A DNA stretch of 64,000 nt, taken from NCBI GenBank assembly GCA_015039315.1, contig WIDE01000005.1, forward strand, positions 462,833-526,832. The letters run 5' to 3'. The position numbers and the translations under genes are program-made. This document shows, piece after piece, positions 59,501-64,000 of the stretch. This DNA comes from Clavulina sp. PMI_390. Taxonomy: Eukaryota; Basidiomycota; Agaricomycetes; Cantharellales; Hydnaceae. The notes beneath the pieces were generated by a model, which saw only the letters and a program-made list of their open reading frames with translations, had not been told where the DNA came from and searched no databases. Numbering within the stretch: position 1 is the first letter of the stretch; every line of letters starts with the position of its first letter.

Positions 59501-59658
59501 GAGCGCCTGTGTTTCTTGGATGACGAAGACTTGTGGGAGCGACCATAACCGTCAGCATCGTCATAGTGGCGCTTCCTAGTATTTCCATCGTGGCTGTCAC
59601 GTTCTGAATGACGACTGCGATGTCTTGAAGAGGAGGACGAGGCCACAGGCTCATCCAT
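56546..59658 (-). CDS. CWF19: Spliceosome-associated protein Cwf19 (CwfJ family)
   Basis: The ATG at 59658 opens MDEPVASSSSSRHRSRHSER, a long Arg/Ser/His-rich low-complexity region, then EDEWVEKDVTEGGERVN. A middle part holds GGGVDFFSSLGTERKKNRPE, KIVFGGPGSQWRMRKLQRTY and LNKLQARVLKAKLMNAPDAA. The C-terminal CwfJ_C1 domain shows CQFCFGEHDELPKAGVIAMG, TRVYLSCTLNEELTEGHCYI and VPIQHH; CwfJ_C2 shows FSARPGGFRRAMVKNLPYFM, VQWDYKGEKGYGHVIEG and the tail NKTYKKFDWTGMIEKSS at 56546. Cwf19 acts with the Prp19/late spliceosome during intron-lariat processing in the nucleus. All canonical domains are present. The N-terminal repeat region is typical of disordered splicing factors. Confidence 0.9.
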
Positions 59659-59995
59659 GATGTTGAGTTGGTTGTGTCACTCCTGTGACGAATCGGGCCA
59701 CTGATTCCCACAACTTCGTCGGTCGTTTGCGTGTTCTGTAGGACACTCTACTCCAGCATCCTATGTCAACCTAGACGTTCCACAGCCGAAGCCTTCTCTG
59801 TCCCCCTAATCAAAATTACCAACGGGCCGCGTGAGAACCGACTTACCACGCCCCAACTGAGCGCAGACCCCTCCCAACTTCCAACTAGTGAGCTGCGTTA
59901 GGCCGAGGTTGGAGGAACCCTCACTCATCACAGATATCGTAACTCCCCTCTTGCGACGTAACAGACGTTCGAAAACCCTTGATCTTTTTGATAGA
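59659..59995. promoter_or_regulatory. Divergent promoter between Cwf19 and the flavin monooxygenase
   Basis: A 337-bp interval with both genes starting outward. No coding signal; no specific operator recognised. Confidence 0.45.
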
Positions 59996-62589
59996 ATGAA
60001 GAAAACGGTTGTGGTTATTGGTGGCGGCCCAGCTGGCATCGTAACCGTCAAGAGCCTATTAGAATACTCAACTCCAGACTTGGAGTTTGATCCTATTATC
60101 CTTGAAGCTGAAGATGATATTGGTGGGACGTTCCGGTGCGTTTTCTTAACTAGAAACGGTGATGGTCTTGCTAAAGCTCTCTCTCATATACTGCAGGTAT
60201 CGTTCATACGAGAACGCCAATCTCGTCAGCTCCAAACAGATGACATGCTTCTCCGATTTCCGGGTCCCCTTGGACCACCCGGACCACTTGACGCTTCCAG
60301 AATACGTCGAGTATCTACGCGACTACGCCAAACATTTTGGCTTTGAGGACCGCATCAAGCTGAAATGTCGCGTCATGAATGTATCTCCAGCTCCATCCCC
60401 AAATGGGGCTGAAGAGCGAGGCCATGGGCACATTGTCGAATACGTCGACAATAGCTCGTCCGAGTCGGAGCCTCAGACTCGCACGATCCATGCTGACTTT
60501 GTGGCGGTTTGCTCTGGATTGCACGTCACTCCTTCATGGCCAGAGATACCTGGGATCGAATACGTCCTATCACCCAAGATGAGGGTCGAAGGCGATGAAC
60601 TCCCTCATGAGGTCTACCACTCGTCCGAGTACAAGTTGCGCTCCCAGTTGGCTGGAAGAAGCGTGATGATCCTCGGGACGGGCGAGACTGGACACGATCT
60701 TGCGTATGAAGCTGCAAAGGCGGGAGCAACGCAAGTCACATTGTGTACCCGAGGTTGGTGAACTTTCCATTACATCGGCGTTTTGCTAATCTTGTGAGCT
60801 TGCAGGAGGGTTTCTGTCATTCCCAAAAGTTTTGGTATGTCGGGGGAATCTCTTCAACACCACCACCTCTTACACCCCCATAGAATGACTTTGAAGTCTT
60901 CGGCTATAAATTTGAAGGGAATCTCCCGATTGATGGCGAGTATTTTCCCTACCTCATACCACCTCTAGGCTCGTGCTTATGTTCAAGTCACTACAGGTCT
61001 CATCACAAATCTATTTGAGACTACCTACGTCGTGAGTCCTCCCGGCCACATAAGCCTTAGCTGATATTCTGACCTCGTCTCACAGCATCCATGGGTTGCA
61101 TATCTTCATGTTCGCTGGTTCGTCAGCGACTTCGTGCTCAGAAAGGTCCTTTGGTTCTTGACCGGGACAGAGGCTGGGTGCAACCAATGGGTAAGTAAGC
61201 TCTGTGGTTTATCCTCACCACCTTCATCTTTTGGCCCCACTCAATTTCCATTATCTCTCAGGTTGGAGAACTTGACGGTGACCGTTTGGGCCGCGCATAT
61301 GTCTTCCTGAATAAGGTTTGTCCCTGACCTATTCTTGACTCAAAGTGCGCGATAAACTTACGAGTGATCCCTAAAGTCAAATAAAGCAATGCCTTATATC
61401 AACCGTAGTTGGCGCACCCGGCCCTGGTATTTGGACTACATGTCACGATACATTGATCCTCCAGAGGACATGCCGCCGCATACAGACTTCTCGGTCGAGC
61501 TTGCACCCTTCCCTTCGTACTTCGACCCTACAGGAAAAGCTATCTTCCCGCTAACAAAGCGGAAAGAGAGCAAGCGTATCCAAGAAATGGAGATTCGACC
61601 CCAAACAGTTGTGTATGCCACTGGGTACACGTGAGTGATGTCGAACCTCCATTGTTATCCACATGAAATAACCAAATGACGGGACCTCCATTCGCTTTCA
61701 GTCAGACATTTGACTTCTTGGACCCTGTGTACGATACACCCAACGGCAAGGGCGTCATGTCCGCCGCTGCAACCCCAACTGAGGACATCAAGTCCTTAGC
61801 CGAGTCCGGGCTAGACGTTCGTGACATATTATCAAGTGCTGACCCCACCATCGCGTACATCGGCTTTGTACGACCTGGGGTCGGTGCTATCCCGCCCATT
61901 GCAGAAATGCAAGCACTTTTCTGGACGGGGATCATCACCGGACGCGTGAAGATGGCTTCGCCCATGAAGAAGCGAGGCAATGGCATGACTGATGAACGCG
62001 AGGAATACCACCTCTTGCAAAGTCGTGGGGCAAGAATTCGGTATGGTGTGGACCATGGCGCGTGCGTTTGGCTTTCTTTCTTTCTTTCTTTCTTTCATTC
62101 AATGTATACGTGGATATCACGCTGATGATGGCCTTGCACTATAGATATCAAAGCACGCTTGCACGCGACATGGGCGCTATGCCAGGACTTTTCGACCTAT
62201 GGTGGAAGTACGGGACCCATGTCCTTATCAGTTACATGTACGTTCATGATCGCTATAGATTCGCAAGTTTAGTATTGCGCTGACGGTAGCCCCACTCAAT
62301 CAGTATGGGCGCCGCGTTTACCCCCTACTACCGCCTCACTGGGCCCTTTGTGGCTCGTTCTGCTCCGCAAACTGTGACCACTGAGCTTTGGGACACCATC
62401 ACACGCCGCGGTATCCTCGGGAACCTCGCGATGGGCATTGTTCCTATGATCTTCTACGGACTCATCACAGGTTTAATCACGTTGCTTGAGCTACTGTGGC
62501 TCGCCCTTGGACGGCCAAGCTGGATGGGACTCTGGTTTGGCAGGTGGAAACGGTTAGGTGATATGCCGCCTGGGCTTTTCAGCTCGTAG
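59996..62589 (+). CDS. Flavin-containing monooxygenase
   Basis: The ATG at 59996 gives MKKTVVVIGGGPAGIVTVKS, with the FAD-binding GxGxxG (GGGPAG) and ILEAEDDIGGTFR. The next exon begins YRSYENANLVSSKQMTCFSD and includes HLTLPEYVEYLRDYAKHFGF. HADFVAVCSGLHVTPSWPEI and HEVYHSSEYK carry the FMO fingerprint; SVMILGTGETGHDLAYEAAK is the NADPH-binding GxGxxG. Later exons hold RPWYLDYMSRYIDPPEDMPP, VVYATGYT joined to QTFDFLDPVYDTPNG, and IAYIGFVRPGVGAIPPIAEM. A C-terminal hydrophobic helix (IFYGLITGLITLLELLWLAL) may anchor it to the ER; stop 62589. It uses NADPH and oxygen to oxygenate soft nucleophiles or ketones; the substrate is not predictable. About 10-12 exons. Confidence 0.88.
62072..62096 (+). 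repeat. CTTT microsatellite in FMO intron
   Basis: Six tandem CTTT units plus C (25 nt) inside an intron of the flavin monooxygenase, downstream of a GCGTGC/GTTTGG-type donor region. Probably variable in length; no coding effect. Confidence 0.9.
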
Positions 62590-62703
62590 TTACCCCAGAA
62601 GCCTGTCATTCCCTTACTATTATAGATAGTTAATGCGGAATTCAAAGAGGGGGGATAATTTGGAATAAAGATAACTATGTATGTTTAGAGTGATTCCGCA
62701 TAC

Positions 62704-63308
62704 TCATACTGTGGAGGAAGATGCGTCTGGCGTGATCGAGCCGAATCTCCGTTTGCCCCAATCTACCACATCGTAGTGAGTTACGCCCATACCACGCGCG
62801 ACACCGGCTACGACAAGTACTGCAAGGAGATGAGCGCATGATGGGCACCAGTCCAAATGGGGATGGAATAAGAGCGGCTTATCAGTCAAATATACAAATG
62901 GGATGCGCGACGCCGAAAGCCGACGCGAAGAAAAGAAACTGAAGAGCTCGGGCAAGAAAAGAAATAACACGTACGCGCCCCGAACCCAGCCAATAGTCCT
63001 CTTCCCATACCATTGTGCTGGCCAAATCCCCGCGTGTTGAGACCAAGCGGGATTTTCTGGCCTGCCACTACATCCTTCCTCACCTGGGAGGTGACCGCTG
63101 TTGAATGTGCCGCAGTATTCGATGTTGCTCTTGAGGTGCCCGTTGAAGAAGAAGAAGGAAGGGGAGATGATGATGCATCAGGGGCGTAGAGCGCTGAATA
63201 GATGGTGTAGAAGCCTGTGCCAGTGAGGATACCAAATCCAAGCAGACGGCATGATGTGCAATCTTTGCCGACGCCCCTCGGTGGTGCAGGATCACCTCCG
63301 GGGATCAT
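62704..63308 (-). CDS. DUF4536/DMAC1-like small mitochondrial protein
   Basis: The ATG at 63308 gives MIPGGDPAPPRGVGKDCTSC with RLLGFGILTGTGFYTIYSAL, a CxxCR motif before a hydrophobic helix, as in DMAC1/DUF4536 proteins. A Ser/Thr-rich insert (SPLPSSSSTGTSRATSN) and KIPLGLNTRGFGQHNGMGRG follow. Exon 1 ends at a GTACGT donor near 62971; exon 2 after TTGCAG gives LVVAGVARGMGVTHYDVVDW, a second short helix, and ends SSSTV at 62704. Human DMAC1 assists assembly of the distal membrane arm of complex I; a matching role here is inference. The insert between the two helices makes it longer than most relatives. Confidence 0.65.
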
Positions 63309-64000
63309 TTGAATCAGTTTAAGCCGTCAAGCCGCGCCTGAATCGATGAGAGCGATTGCGCCGAGATGTGGAAAGGGAGCAAAGCAGCAAGCAATGCTGT
63401 GAGTTGGAAGAGGCTGGAGGCCGCCGAAATTATGGGGCGTTTCGAACCTAGACAGTAGCAAGAAATACAATCTGAGAGTTCAGCCTCTTTGACTGGCTGA
63501 AGGAGCAGGATGCCACTGGCAGGCAAGAGACGCTGACAATGGGACGCGTCGAAGCAGCGTGGGAACAGTTGGCCAATCCCGTGGGCCACACGGCCACCAG
63601 GCTCACCTCCAAGTTTCACCATAACGCGCAAGCAGCCACTTTGTCTTCCTACCGATATGGCTCACAGGATGCAATAAGTATGAATTTAATTCCCCATGCT
63701 CTAGGCCAAGCTGTGATGGGCTCTCCAGCGATCAAGGTGGCTTTGAAAAAGCGAATCAACCAGTTTGTTCCTGCTCTCGCCGGCAGAATATTATACAACA
63801 TCTATATAACATGATTCTATGAGCTCTTACAGGTCCTTGGGTGTTTCCGCGCCGGCGCGGGTGCACCCGCTGACGACTATAGCTGCGCCCATCCTTGTTA
63901 CTGTTACCCTCCGTTCCAGCTGCCTTGCACTAATGGAGGGCTCGCGGTAGTCGGAGCATCGATAGCACAAATTACTCGCCGAGTAAATCATCGAACGCCT
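63309..64000. other. Right-edge region without a confident gene
   Basis: Frames 63314-63631 (-) and 63539-63814 (+) are open but overlap on opposite strands and have no recognisable domain. GC-rich palindromic-looking gcgccggcgc lies near 63850. A gene could begin to the right of the window. Confidence 0.45.

Noticed and set aside
63314..63814. Genes at the right edge on both strands
   Set aside because: Mutually overlapping frames without recognisable domains; no splice pattern could be built.
1..64000. CRISPR arrays, tRNA, rRNA or transposons
   Set aside because: No direct-repeat array, cloverleaf, rRNA segment, reverse transcriptase or transposase coding was recognised by eye; a tRNAscan or repeat search could still find short elements.

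Overview
This is eukaryotic DNA from a filamentous basidiomycete. Nearly every gene is cut by short GT-AG introns (about 50-90 nt), and the best-conserved proteins (eRF1, riboflavin synthase, Npr3, Cwf19, Ulp1-type protease, nucleotide-sugar transporter) look fungal. The style of the lineage-specific families suggests an Agaricomycete, possibly near Rhizoctonia/Ceratobasidium; that assignment rests on recognition, not on a search.

The window has two halves. Positions 1 to about 33,400 form a duplicated, accessory-looking block. It opens with three tandem minus-strand genes for type II membrane proteins resembling GDP-fucose protein O-fucosyltransferases. The first runs off the left edge and holds a 394-nt assembly gap. 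Next come an Atg22-like vacuolar transporter, a TPMT-family methyltransferase and a prolyl oligopeptidase, all on the minus strand. Then follows a two-gene unit present twice in tandem: a glycine-rich-domain/DUF1399-like gene (minus) facing away from a plus-strand gene whose product joins an MLKL-type N-terminal helical bundle to a degenerate kinase fold and a further conserved C-terminal region. A second Atg22-like gene and an F-box-like gene close the block.

From about 33,800 to 63,300 the genes are single-copy and mostly housekeeping: a small membrane protein, a UDP-sugar transporter, a SUMO protease, a bZIP factor, a DUF1749 esterase-like hydrolase, an NADP-dependent reductase, riboflavin synthase, SDH assembly factor 3, Npr3 (GATOR1/SEACIT), tRNA dimethylallyltransferase, eRF1, an unknown protein with a PP1-docking-like motif, splicing factor Cwf19, a flavin monooxygenase and a DUF4536/DMAC1-like mitochondrial protein.

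The most interesting element is the duplicated divergent pair. Both pseudokinase-like proteins have the domain order of animal MLKL, the necroptosis executioner, and both appear to lack the kinase catalytic motifs. The recurring head-to-head partner hints at a co-regulated module. A cell-death or incompatibility role is inference from architecture only. All exon limits were read by eye from splice sites and paralogue comparison.
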